The notes beneath the pieces were generated by a model that searched no databases, had not been told where the DNA came from, and saw only the letters and a list, made by a program, of their open reading frames with translations. Shown here piece by piece: positions 1 through 5,133 of a stretch of DNA of 5,133 nt (its first letter is position 1; the number at the start of each line of letters is the position of its first letter). The stretch is from a bacterium. GTDB lineage: Bacteria; Patescibacteriota; Patescibacteriia; 2-12-FULL-60-25. The stretch lies in contig JAGVIJ010000125.1 of NCBI GenBank assembly GCA_020056125.1, forward strand, positions 1 to 5,133, written 5' to 3'. A program made the position numbers and the translations under genes.

Positions 1-1119
1 CATAAGCTCCGGGTGTTCGGATAAGTCAGCCTGTCCAGCATATTTCAAACACAATCCCACTCCAGCATCTAAACCCTGAAATTTATCAAGGTGATCAAAG
101 ACTTCTTGGGCATGATCATAGTCAATTAACTCCAAAGCTACTTCGCGATTCAAGCCTTCAAACTTACCAAGATTACTGGCAAGTTGAGCGTTATGCCCAC
201 AATCCGATAACTCCATGGCAAGTTTACTTTGATCCAAATTTTTAAATTTATGTCGATAATCAATCACCTGATCCACATGGCCTTTCTCAACCAACTTATA
301 AGCAATTTCCGGATCTAAATCATTAAAAAATTCCAGGCTTACGGCCAGAGTATTGCTAGCATCAACTTCAATGAATTTACGAGCCACTTCATTATAATCA
401 ATGTCTTTTATTTTAGAAAAATAAATAGAATTTGATACTGCTCCACCACATCCCTTTTCTATGAGCTTTAAAGTAATCTCGTTATCAATCGGGAAAGTTT
501 CGACATGTCGGGCTACCTCATAGCTATACCCGCAATCAATTAATTTAAGAGCCACCTCTTTGTCTAACCCTCTGAAATTCATTAGATTGCTCATTACGCA
601 CTGTGGCTTACCGACTTCAATAAGTTTAAGAGCAATTAGTTTATGATCTAAAAAATCGCGAGAATTAAGACTATAAGCCAGCCCCACACCCCCGCCCGCA
701 TCTATAAGTTTTAACGCTGTTTCTGTATCCAATCCTTTAAACTTATAGATATTCTTGTCCACATCATCTGCAAAGCCGGCTTCAATCAGCATAAGAGCGA
801 CATCTTTATCCTGTGCAGCAAAACTCTCAAGGTTACACGACACAATTCCACCTCGGCCGATTTTAATAATGGCTGACACCACTTCCTTTTCCAGCCCCTT
901 AAAATTAACAAGTTTTCTAGACACGGCGTCAACCAAGCCAAGTTCTATAAGTCTCATGGCAATTTCATTATCCAAATTTGCAAAACAAGCAATGACACTA
1001 CGGCCGTGTCCTGCCTCAATGAGCTTAATAACAATCTCGCGGTCGCGACCCAAAAATTTATTAAAATTTTTTACCACCAGTTCCCCATCCCCAGTTTCAA
1101 TTAGCCTTAACATTATCGG
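1..1119 (-). repeat. Degenerate tandem repeats of about 81 bp (27 residues) within the solenoid gene
   Basis: Units begin at residues 55, 83, 107, 134, 161, 188, 216, 243, 269, 299, 326, 354, 381 and 408 of the encoded protein. The best-conserved positions are the hydrophobic ALKLIE block, the following G, a Phe about 20 residues in, and the (G)LD(K)E start of the next helix. Good examples are VALKLIDCG at 243 and IALKLIEVG at 216. Conservation is at protein level; the DNA copies are well diverged, which suggests old duplications held by selection and not recent expansion. The array continues past the window edge. Confidence 0.85.
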
Positions 1120-1281
1120 CTTATGCCAGCCTATCGGATATTTTGGAAGTTGTGCTATAATTAAAGCAGTATCCTTTCTTTCAATCATCTTCAACACATC
1201 TTCGAGAGTTTCCTCTTTTTTTTCCGGTTTCGGCAAAGGCGCCGGTGGTTCGGACGGTGGTCGAAATGGATTTTCTGCCAT
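1..1281 (-). CDS. Large alpha-solenoid-like repeat protein, 3' end outside window
   Basis: The frame is open without a stop from an ATG at 1281 to the window edge, giving 427 visible residues; the C-terminus is missing. Residues 1-25 are proline- and charge-rich (MAENPFRPPSEPPAP...), with no signal peptide or membrane segment, so the protein is probably cytoplasmic. From about residue 55 to the edge it consists of about 14 degenerate repeats, usually 27 residues (range 24-30), with the consensus (V/I)ALKLIEAGxGxxVxxNLxxFKGLDKE. Each unit reads as helix (EVALKLIEAG), turn, second helix (xxVxxNLxxF), then the linker GLD. This resembles alpha-solenoid protein-binding scaffolds (ankyrin, HEAT or Sel1-like in general style), but the period and motif match none of these. 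I do not recognise a named family; I recall similar hypothetical proteins in CPR genomes. No catalytic motif is visible. The start is chosen because it is the first ATG of the open frame, although no Shine-Dalgarno lies close to it (GAGGT is 18 bases upstream). Codon use is AT-richer than in the pilus genes. That the frame is coding is secure; the function is unknown. Confidence 0.85.
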   Translation of the reverse strand, partial: MAENPFRPPSEPPAPLPKPEKKEETLEDVLKMIERKDTALIIAQLPKYPIGWHKPIMLRLIETGDGELVVKNFNKFLGRDREIVIKLIEAGHGRSVIACFANLDNEIAMRLIELGLVDAVSRKLVNFKGLEKEVVSAIIKIGRGGIVSCNLESFAAQDKDVALMLIEAGFADDVDKNIYKFKGLDTETALKLIDAGGGVGLAYSLNSRDFLDHKLIALKLIEVGKPQCVMSNLMNFRGLDKEVALKLIDCGYSYEVARHVETFPIDNEITLKLIEKGCGGAVSNSIYFSKIKDIDYNEVARKFIEVDASNTLAVSLEFFNDLDPEIAYKLVEKGHVDQVIDYRHKFKNLDQSKLAMELSDCGHNAQLASNLGKFEGLNREVALELIDYDHAQEVFDHLDKFQGLDAGVGLCLKYAGQADLSEHPELM

Positions 1282-1351
1282 AGTATTGAGCTATAGTTTA
1301 CCTCAAGTGCCGCTATAACGAAACCGCCGGATGCCCGGACGTCCGAAAATT

Positions 1352-1417
1352 TCGTAGGGGCGACCCTTGCGGTCGCCCGACTGGCATTGTGGGCAGGGAC
1401 AAGCCCTGCCCCTACGA
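1352..1417. repeat. 66-bp composite inverted repeat with two nested hairpins (REP/MITE-like)
   Basis: The outer arms are a perfect 10-bp inverted repeat, TCGTAGGGGC (1352-1361) and GCCCCTACGA (1408-1417). Inside are two independent perfect 8-bp stems: GGGCGACC/GGTCGCCC (1358-1365 with 1371-1378, loop CTTGC) and GGGCAGGG/CCCTGCCC (1391-1398 with 1404-1411, loop ACAAG). The element lies between the pilD stop (1439) and the start of the solenoid gene (1281). Neither stem is followed by a clear T-run on either strand, so it is not a classic terminator, though strong RNA hairpins here could stabilise the 3' end of the pil transcript. From memory, GTAGGGGCGACC... and ...CCCTGCCCCTACG repeats are widespread in environmental genomes. 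No target-site duplication is visible. A separate 10-bp palindrome, CGGACGTCCG (1336-1345), lies just to its left. Confidence 0.8.
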
Positions 1418-1438
1418 TGATTACAATCCTCCATTACG

Positions 1439-2239
1439 TCAAAAAATAAACTTGGCGATCCACGCTTGGATTGAAATTCCAAACCACACAGTCAACATCA
1501 ACCCCAAAGCTAAAAACGGCGCAAACGGCAGATTGGCGCCGCGCTTTAAAATTTTTGTCATGAGCAATATGGCGGCTGCGCATCCGCCAGCCAGATATGA
1601 AATGTAAATCGCGAGCGCAGTCATTTGCCAATTGCCCAACACTAAACCCATCATGACGCCAAACCAAACATCTCCGCCGCCCAACCACTTGCCGCGCGAC
1701 AACAACCATTGCGCGCCAAAAAACACCAAAGGCAAAGCCACGGCCAGAACCAAATTTCGAAGTTCAAATATCGAATGTCGAATATCGAAACTTGAACCTG
1801 CAAATACATGAACGATTAAAGCCGAAAAGCCGATGAGCGCCATAATCTCCACGGGCAATTCTTTCCAGCGCAAATCCATAACCACAATGGCCGCGAGCAA
1901 AGTGACCAACGCCAGCTCAACTGCGAACGCTGGGAAATCAGAGCCCAATGGATTATGCCGCAAGGCCGCAACCACGCTCAAGATCGCCACAGCCAACTCC
2001 ACCAGTGGATATTGAATATGAATTTTCGCTTTACAATCAGCACAGCGCCCGCGCAAAATTAAATAAGAAAAAATCGGCACCAAATGTTTGGGCCGAATGG
2101 TTTTGCGGCACAAGGGACAACGTGAACGCCCCACGGGCGCGCCCATCTCATGCCAGCGCACAGCCAAAACATTGGCGAACGAACCCAAACACGCGCCCAA
2201 AATTCCGGAAAAAACTACGGTAAAAACTGAAAGCGCCAT
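1439..2239 (-). CDS. pilD: Prepilin peptidase (type IV leader peptidase, A24 family)
   Basis: This polytopic membrane aspartyl protease would cut the class III leader peptides of prepilins on the cytoplasmic side, and in many relatives it also N-methylates the new N-terminal Phe. At 266 residues it is of normal family length. Visible motifs are GSFANVLAVR (19-28), a tetracysteine zinc-binding pair C41/C44 and C66/C69 in the cytoplasmic loop, the first catalytic Asp D122 in VVMDLRWKELP, the second D190 in GGGDVWFG, and PFAPFLALG near the C-terminus. Hydrophobic stretches suggest about seven or eight membrane segments. The catalytic GxGD motif normally continues with Lys (GDVKL); here it reads GDVWF. 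Residues 148-161 are encoded by a heptamer repeat (listed separately) in the variable loop between the two catalytic parts. The ATG sits 6 bp after the stop of the upstream pilin gene, without a clear Shine-Dalgarno, implying translation within the same operon. The two pilins encoded just upstream are its obvious substrates. Identification is firm. Confidence 0.95.
   Translation of the reverse strand: MALSVFTVVFSGILGACLGSFANVLAVRWHEMGAPVGRSRCPLCRKTIRPKHLVPIFSYLILRGRCADCKAKIHIQYPLVELAVAILSVVAALRHNPLGSDFPAFAVELALVTLLAAIVVMDLRWKELPVEIMALIGFSALIVHVFAGSSFDIRHSIFELRNLVLAVALPLVFFGAQWLLSRGKWLGGGDVWFGVMMGLVLGNWQMTALAIYISYLAGGCAAAILLMTKILKRGANLPFAPFLALGLMLTVWFGISIQAWIAKFIF
1757..1798. repeat. Six heptamers (TCGAANN) in frame inside pilD
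   Basis: On the plus strand, TCGA, or a one-base variant of it, recurs every 7 bp: TCGA at 1757, TCAA at 1764, TCGA at 1771, 1778 and 1785, TTGA at 1792. The six units span exactly 42 bp, that is 14 codons, so the pilD frame is preserved. They encode residues 148-161 (GSSFDIRHSIFELR) in a loop between two hydrophobic segments, away from the catalytic Asp residues. I associate peptides such as FDIR/FEFRI with intergenic TTCGAAN-type repeats of environmental genomes, so this looks like such a repeat captured inside a gene. Confidence 0.8.
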
Positions 2240-2245
2240 TGAAAA

Positions 2246-2698
2246 TTATTTCAACTCATCAATCTGATCCACGCCCGCGGCATGCGCATAATAAGTGCCG
2301 GCCTGGCCATAAGCCGTGGCTCGTTCGGTTGTGAAACGCAATGAATAACCGGCCGACCCGCCTTTATAAAAATAAAACTCTCCGGATTTCGGCGCTATAG
2401 GCAGCTGGCTCAAAATCACATTTCCACTGCCGCCCGCGCCCACAAATCCTTCGCTGGTTAAAGCATCGGCATTTTGTCCGGCTTGTCCCAAATTAATTCC
2501 ATCTCCCACCGGATAAACCGCCATCTGCAGCCAATATTGGCTTAGTCCGCTGCGCATCACGCTGATATCCGAGACGCGTTTGGCATCGCGGCTTTTGGCG
2601 CGCGCCACATTTAACGTATAAATCGCGGCCGTGGCCAAAGCGCCCACGATCGCCAAAGCGATCAACAGTTCCAATAAAGTGAATCCCAATTTTTTCAT
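2246..2698 (-). CDS. Type IV prepilin (second pilin of the cluster, cysteine-free)
   Basis: A 150-residue pilin-like protein with a very short class III leader, MKKLG, then the cleavage site G5|F6 and the mature start FTLLELLIALAIVGALATAAIYTLN. Glu at mature position +5 (E10) is the residue needed for subunit packing. Residues 7-29 form the single hydrophobic helix. The following SRDAKRVSDI (36-45) is a pattern I know from CPR pilins, with the amphipathic alpha-1 helix continuing to about residue 60. The C-terminal region is Gly/Ser/Tyr-rich with probable beta-strands (GEFYFYKG, YSLRFTTE, GTYYAHA) and no cysteine, so there is no disulphide D-loop. It lies 17 bp after the first pilin gene and 6 bp before pilD, whose product should process it. 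It could be a major or a minor pilin, or a pseudopilin of a DNA-uptake or secretion system; the sequence alone does not decide. The spacer upstream of the ATG is A/T-rich with no Shine-Dalgarno. Confidence 0.92.
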   Translation of the reverse strand: MKKLGFTLLELLIALAIVGALATAAIYTLNVARAKSRDAKRVSDISVMRSGLSQYWLQMAVYPVGDGINLGQAGQNADALTSEGFVGAGGSGNVILSQLPIAPKSGEFYFYKGGSAGYSLRFTTERATAYGQAGTYYAHAAGVDQIDELK

Positions 2699-2715
2699 AA
2701 TTTTTGATTATTAAA

Positions 2716-3228
2716 TTAACGAACAAATCCTTTTTGTTCAGCTCGATGCGTATGCCCAAAACTCAAACCTTGCACCGCACTGCCTTGGGTGGTAAAGCCC
2801 AAAACAAATTTGGAAATATTCTCCACCTCTAAAAAAGTGTACGCGCAATTTTCCACTGATCCGGCGCGGCATGGCTTGTCATACATCGGATCTTTAATTG
2901 TCGACATATCCAGATATTGCGCCGTAACTTGATCGTCTGATTTTCCATTGCAACTCGTGCGATAAATCGTGCACTCATGCAACAAACTGCCGGGCGCGCA
3001 CGGCGCCGCACCCGCCGCATCGCACAAAACCGCGCGATCTTTAGCCGCAGCCGCCAAAGCCACCACCATATTTTGCACATCCGCCACGCGCCGAGCGTCA
3101 TTGGTTCGCGCCACGGTCGCATTCAAAATCCAAATCGCGGCCGCGATCGCCAAACCGCCCATGGCCATGACCACGAATAATTCGATCAGAGTAAAACCAT
3201 TTAGCCGACGCATAAATTTTAATTTCAT
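2716..3228 (-). CDS. Type IV prepilin with six cysteines (first pilin of the cluster)
   Basis: A 170-residue prepilin. The leader MKLKFMRRLNG is followed by the G11|F12 cleavage site and the mature N-terminus FTLIELFVVMAMGGLAIAAAIWILN, with Glu16 at mature +5 and a hydrophobic helix spanning about 13-35. After the helix, ARTNDARRVADVQ (40-52) has the same layout as the SRDAKR segment in the next gene. The globular part has six cysteines (C69, C77, C86, C93, C120, C128), enough for three disulphides in an exported domain; the other pilin has none, so the two subunits are not interchangeable. The start at 3228 overlaps the receiver gene stop by 4 bp (ATGA), which favours it. An internal Met6 (3213) would give a shorter leader, MRRLNG, and is also possible. 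The C-terminal tail is polar and basic. It is probably a minor or tip-type pilin, but that is inference. Confidence 0.92.
   Translation of the reverse strand: MKLKFMRRLNGFTLIELFVVMAMGGLAIAAAIWILNATVARTNDARRVADVQNMVVALAAAAKDRAVLCDAAGAAPCAPGSLLHECTIYRTSCNGKSDDQVTAQYLDMSTIKDPMYDKPCRAGSVENCAYTFLEVENISKFVLGFTTQGSAVQGLSFGHTHRAEQKGFVR
3225..3228 (-). promoter_or_regulatory. ATGA stop-start overlap coupling the receiver and first pilin genes
   Basis: The minus strand reads AAATGA: the TGA ends the receiver gene and the ATG begins the six-cysteine prepilin. No Shine-Dalgarno is obvious for the pilin, so reinitiation by ribosomes finishing the receiver gene is the likely route of translation, tying the amounts of the two proteins together. 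Confidence 0.75.
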
Positions 3229-3593
3229 TTTTTCAAAATACCCTTTGCTTTGCCCGCCAACTCATCCGGCGTAACATGAGCTTTAATCAAATACTCCGCA
3301 GCTCCCAAGGCCAAACACTTATCAATATCTTCGCGCTGTCCCAAATTAGACATGATGAGCACCGGGATTTTTTTAGTCTCATCCGCGGATTTGAGCTGTT
3401 CCAATACTTCAAAGCCATTCATTTTGGGCAACATCAAATCCAAAACCAAAAGATCAGGCAGGTCTTTTTCTATCAACTTCAGGCCGTCTTCCCCGCTCCC
3501 GGCCGTGGACACTTCGAAACCGCCTTTTTCCAACTGTTTGAAAAAGATGGCAGCTAAGAAACTATCGTCTTCAATGATTAAAATTTTTGACAT
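3225..3593 (-). CDS. Stand-alone response regulator receiver (CheY/PilG/PilH-like)
   Basis: A 122-residue single-domain receiver with no output domain. The canonical residues are present: acidic pocket E8-D9-D10, phospho-acceptor D52 in LLVLDLMLP, switch Ser at S82 (IMSN) and invariant Lys K104 in YLIKAHVTP. The usual cis-Pro after the Lys is replaced by Ala. With no DNA-binding or enzymatic module it must act by protein contact, as CheY and PilG/PilH do. Its place between pilM and the pilin genes (9 bp after pilM, 4-bp overlap with the pilin) suggests the phosphorylation state tunes pilus assembly or motor activity. No histidine kinase is in the window, so its donor is encoded elsewhere. The family call is secure; the pilus role is inferred from position only. 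Confidence 0.93.
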   Translation of the reverse strand: MSKILIIEDDSFLAAIFFKQLEKGGFEVSTAGSGEDGLKLIEKDLPDLLVLDLMLPKMNGFEVLEQLKSADETKKIPVLIMSNLGQREDIDKCLALGAAEYLIKAHVTPDELAGKAKGILKK

Positions 3594-3602
3594 ATATTTT
3601 TA

Positions 3603-4664
3603 TCATTCTATATCGCGCATGGCGCACCCCATGGCCACGCTAAAACGCGATCCAATATCATCCAAAATCGGCCGCAAACCCGGCGGATAAATCACGCGCG
3701 CCCAAGGATCGCCCAAATAAGCGTTGACGTTTAGGAGTTCGGTCATGAACTCAGGCAGGCGCGGCAATAGAACTGAACCGCCGGTCAAAATTATTTTGTC
3801 CACCTTTTTGGGTTTGCCATCCTGCGCTTGTTCTTGATACAAATTAAATGTATAGCGCACTTCGTCCGCAATGGGTTTGAGGAGCGCTTCTAAAATCGGC
3901 TTGATCTCTCCGGCCGGCGCAAAAGATTGCAATGAACGAATATCCTTTTTCATGGAATCAGCCTCGGCGAAAGATAAGCCCAGAGTCTTGGCAATATTCT
4001 CGGTAATGGCCACGCCGCCCGTGGCAATGGAACGCGTTAAAAATGGAATGCCCCGCTCAATCACCATAATATTGGTGCGCTGCGACCCAATATCCACGAT
4101 CATGATGGTGGAGCGATCCTTGCCGATGAGCGCGCGCACCAAAGCAAAAATCTCGGTTTCGAGCGAGGTTAATTCCAATTCAGCGACTTTAAAAATCTCG
4201 GTGTAACGCGCCACTAAAGTTTTGGGCGCAGCCGTAATCAATACGCGATTAATCTTTTTGCCGTCGCCATCTTCTTCCATTTCAATTTTTTTATAATCTA
4301 TCACCACCTCCTCAATGGGCATGGGCACTAATTTTTTGGCTTGCGCATAAACCGCCGCTTCAAACTCTTTATCCTTAAGCGCATCCACGCTGATGATGGA
4401 GGAGAAAACCGCAGGCGCAGGCAAAGCGGAAATGGCTTTTTTGGTGGTGCACTTGGCTTGGGCTATAACTTTTTTTAAAAGCTCGCCGGTTCTTTTAGCG
4501 TCTTCAAAATATGCCCGATCCTTGGACGGAATCTCCACATACGCATAGGTTTGCAACCGCGCACGATTTTTTTCGTTTAAGAGCTCCACTAATTTTATAC
4601 CGGACGCGCCCAAATCCACGCCGATAAAACTCTGCCTGGCCGGCTTAGGGTTAAATAAAGACAT
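3603..4664 (-). CDS. pilM: Type IV pilus assembly ATPase-like protein PilM
   Basis: A 353-residue actin-fold protein (FtsA/MreB superfamily), of usual PilM length. The nucleotide-binding elements are clear: phosphate-1 GVDLGASGIKLVEL (15-28), phosphate-2 IVDIGSQRTNI (189-199), adenosine motif LTGGSVLLPRL (293-303). VPMPIEEVVIDY (113-124) and the closing FSVAMGCAMRDIE (341-353) also fit PilM. It has no membrane segment, so it is cytoplasmic. In known systems PilM binds the short cytoplasmic tail of PilN and links the inner-membrane platform PilN/PilO to the motor ATPases. Here the next genes are a receiver, two pilins and pilD, so pilN and pilO must lie elsewhere or be absent. It is the first gene after a recognisable promoter, with GGAAAG 11 bases before the ATG as a possible weak ribosome site. 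Identification is firm. Confidence 0.95.
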   Translation of the reverse strand: MSLFNPKPARQSFIGVDLGASGIKLVELLNEKNRARLQTYAYVEIPSKDRAYFEDAKRTGELLKKVIAQAKCTTKKAISALPAPAVFSSIISVDALKDKEFEAAVYAQAKKLVPMPIEEVVIDYKKIEMEEDGDGKKINRVLITAAPKTLVARYTEIFKVAELELTSLETEIFALVRALIGKDRSTIMIVDIGSQRTNIMVIERGIPFLTRSIATGGVAITENIAKTLGLSFAEADSMKKDIRSLQSFAPAGEIKPILEALLKPIADEVRYTFNLYQEQAQDGKPKKVDKIILTGGSVLLPRLPEFMTELLNVNAYLGDPWARVIYPPGLRPILDDIGSRFSVAMGCAMRDIE

Positions 4665-4684
4665 AATCTTTTAATCTTTCCATT

Positions 4685-4711
4685 ATTATAACACAGATTG
4701 GTAAATTTCAA
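4685..4711 (-). promoter_or_regulatory. Extended -10 sigma-70-type promoter for the pilM-pilD operon
   Basis: On the minus strand the -10 is a perfect TATAAT (4690-4685) preceded by TGT, an extended -10 (TGn). A TTGAAA -35-like hexamer (4711-4706) lies 15 bp upstream; that spacer is short, but the extended -10 lowers the need for a good -35. The predicted transcription start is near 4678, leaving a leader of only about 14 nt before the pilM ATG (4664). This is the best promoter-like match I see in the window, and the 97-bp gap before pilM is the largest upstream of any gene in the cluster. Confidence 0.6.
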
Positions 4712-4767
4712 TTTGTCATTTGTCACCAGCCTTGCCGGCAGGCAGGTTTGACATTTGGCATTTATCC
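4712..4767. repeat. Heptamer-phased repeat around a GC-rich palindrome, rnhA-pilM gap
   Basis: On the plus strand, TTTGTCA occurs twice (4712-4725), followed by a 21-bp GC-rich core (4726-4746), then TTTGACA and TTTGGCA (4747-4760) and a partial TTTATCC (4761-4767). The core is exactly three heptamers long, so the 7-bp phase continues across it. It contains the palindrome TGCCGGCA (4733-4740), flanked by an imperfect CC/GG extension. The last unit overlaps the TAA stop of the RNase H gene (4764-4762), and the other end abuts the -35 of the pilM promoter. There is no T-run after the palindrome, so I do not call it a terminator. Confidence 0.65.
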
Positions 4768-5133
4768 CGTTCCTCGGTCCATAGCCGCGTTAGCCAAAAA
4801 ATCCGCGCGTTTATTTTGTTCGCGCCTCACGTGTCGAAAGCGGCACCGCCCGATTTGCGTACACAAATTACTCATTTCCAAAAACCGTTGAGCCAATTCC
4901 GGATTCTTAACTTTATATTCCCTATTGGCTTGTTTCACTAAAAGCTCGCTATCCGAAACAACTTCCACTTCAGACGCGCCGAGCTTAAGAGCTTGTTCCA
5001 AACCAAAAATCACGGCTCGGTATTCCGCTTGATTGTTCGTGGTCTCGCCCAAATATTTGGAGTGTTCTCCCAACACTTGGCGCGTAGCCGTATCTTGAAT
5101 CACCACGCCAATCCCAGCCGGCCCCGGATTCCC
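4762..5133 (-). CDS. rnhA: RNase HI-family protein, N-terminus outside window
   Basis: The open frame runs in from the right edge; 123 residues are visible. They begin GNPGPAGIGVVI, which in the family directly follows the first catalytic Asp (DGASxGNPG), so only a short N-terminal piece with that residue is missing. An in-frame GTG at 5106 is not the true start, because conserved sequence continues upstream of it. Visible catalytic residues are Glu37 in TTNNQAEYRAVIFGL, Asp61 in VVSDSELLVKQ and the final Asp111 in REQNKRADFLANAA (numbering from the first visible residue). These are the metal-binding carboxylates of RNase HI, which cuts the RNA strand of RNA-DNA hybrids. The layout (NNQAEY, SDSELLVKQ, DxLAN) suits the short bacterial RNase HI-like group (YpdQ type) more than classical E. 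coli RnhA; substrate preference cannot be told from here. It ends 97 bp before pilM and probably belongs to a separate transcription unit. Confidence 0.9.
   Translation of the reverse strand, partial: GNPGPAGIGVVIQDTATRQVLGEHSKYLGETTNNQAEYRAVIFGLEQALKLGASEVEVVSDSELLVKQANREYKVKNPELAQRFLEMSNLCTQIGRCRFRHVRREQNKRADFLANAAMDRGTG

Noticed and set aside
1..1119. CRISPR array or DNA-level tandem repeat
   Set aside because: The periodicity is of protein type (about 81 bp, diverged, with 24-30 residue variation) inside a continuous reading frame; there are no identical direct repeats with unique spacers.
755..1318. Plus-strand open frame of 187 codons
   Set aside because: It is antisense to the solenoid gene; its Ser/Ile/Lys-rich periodic pattern is just the complement of the LIEAG repeats, and it has no recognisable domain.
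1282..1320. Promoter for the solenoid gene (TATAGC with TTATAG upstream)
   Set aside because: Both hexamers are poor matches, and the TTGAGG present is at the wrong spacing; I could not support a promoter call.
1358..1411. Rho-independent terminator for pilD
   Set aside because: The two stems are strong, but neither is followed by a T-run on the minus strand; a role in RNA stability is possible but termination is not supported.
1389..1607. Plus-strand open frame beginning MGRDKPCPY
   Set aside because: Its start is translated from the inverted-repeat element and the rest is antisense to pilD. GRDKPCPY-like peptides are a familiar artefact of this repeat.
4762..5106. RNase H gene starting at the GTG at 5106
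   Set aside because: Conserved family sequence (GNPGPAGIGV) continues in frame upstream of this GTG to the window edge, so the true start lies outside.

Overview
The window looks like a piece of a small-genome, candidate-phyla-type bacterium. Patescibacteria/CPR of the Falkowbacteria/Magasanikbacteria kind is my best guess, made by inference and not proven. The reasons are a compact type IV pilus cluster, pilins with the N-terminal pattern A(K/R)SRDAKRVSDI, weak or absent Shine-Dalgarno sequences, a long solenoid-like protein of degenerate VALKLIEAG...F.GLD repeats, and short intergenic repeats of a kind I associate with CPR and groundwater genomes. Every gene I can support is on the minus strand, so transcription runs from high to low coordinates.

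Layout in transcription order: (1) 5133-4762, the C-terminal part of an RNase HI-family protein, with its N-terminus outside the window. (2) 4761-4665, a 97-bp gap holding a heptamer-phased repeat around a GC-rich palindrome, then a good extended -10 promoter for the pilus cluster. (3) 4664-1439, a tightly packed five-gene cluster: pilM (actin-like ATPase), a stand-alone CheY-like receiver, two prepilins with class III leader peptides, and pilD (prepilin peptidase). Gaps are 9, -4, 17 and 6 bp, so this is almost certainly one operon. (4) 1438-1282, a 157-bp gap with a 66-bp composite inverted repeat containing two hairpins. (5) 1281-1, a gene for a repeat protein of more than 427 residues that runs off the left edge.

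How the genes fit together: PilD cuts the leader peptides of the two prepilins at G|F so that they can enter a pilus or pseudopilus. PilM is the cytoplasmic actin-like part of the assembly platform. The receiver is translationally coupled to the first pilin and probably gives phospho-relay input to the pilus machine. PilB, PilT, PilC, PilN and PilO are not in the window. The repeat protein is separated from the pilus operon by the repeat element and may be unrelated to it.

The points most worth a second look are the repeat protein, the six-heptamer repeat lying in frame inside pilD, the heptamer array that keeps 7-bp phase across a palindrome next to the pilM promoter, and the nested-hairpin element.
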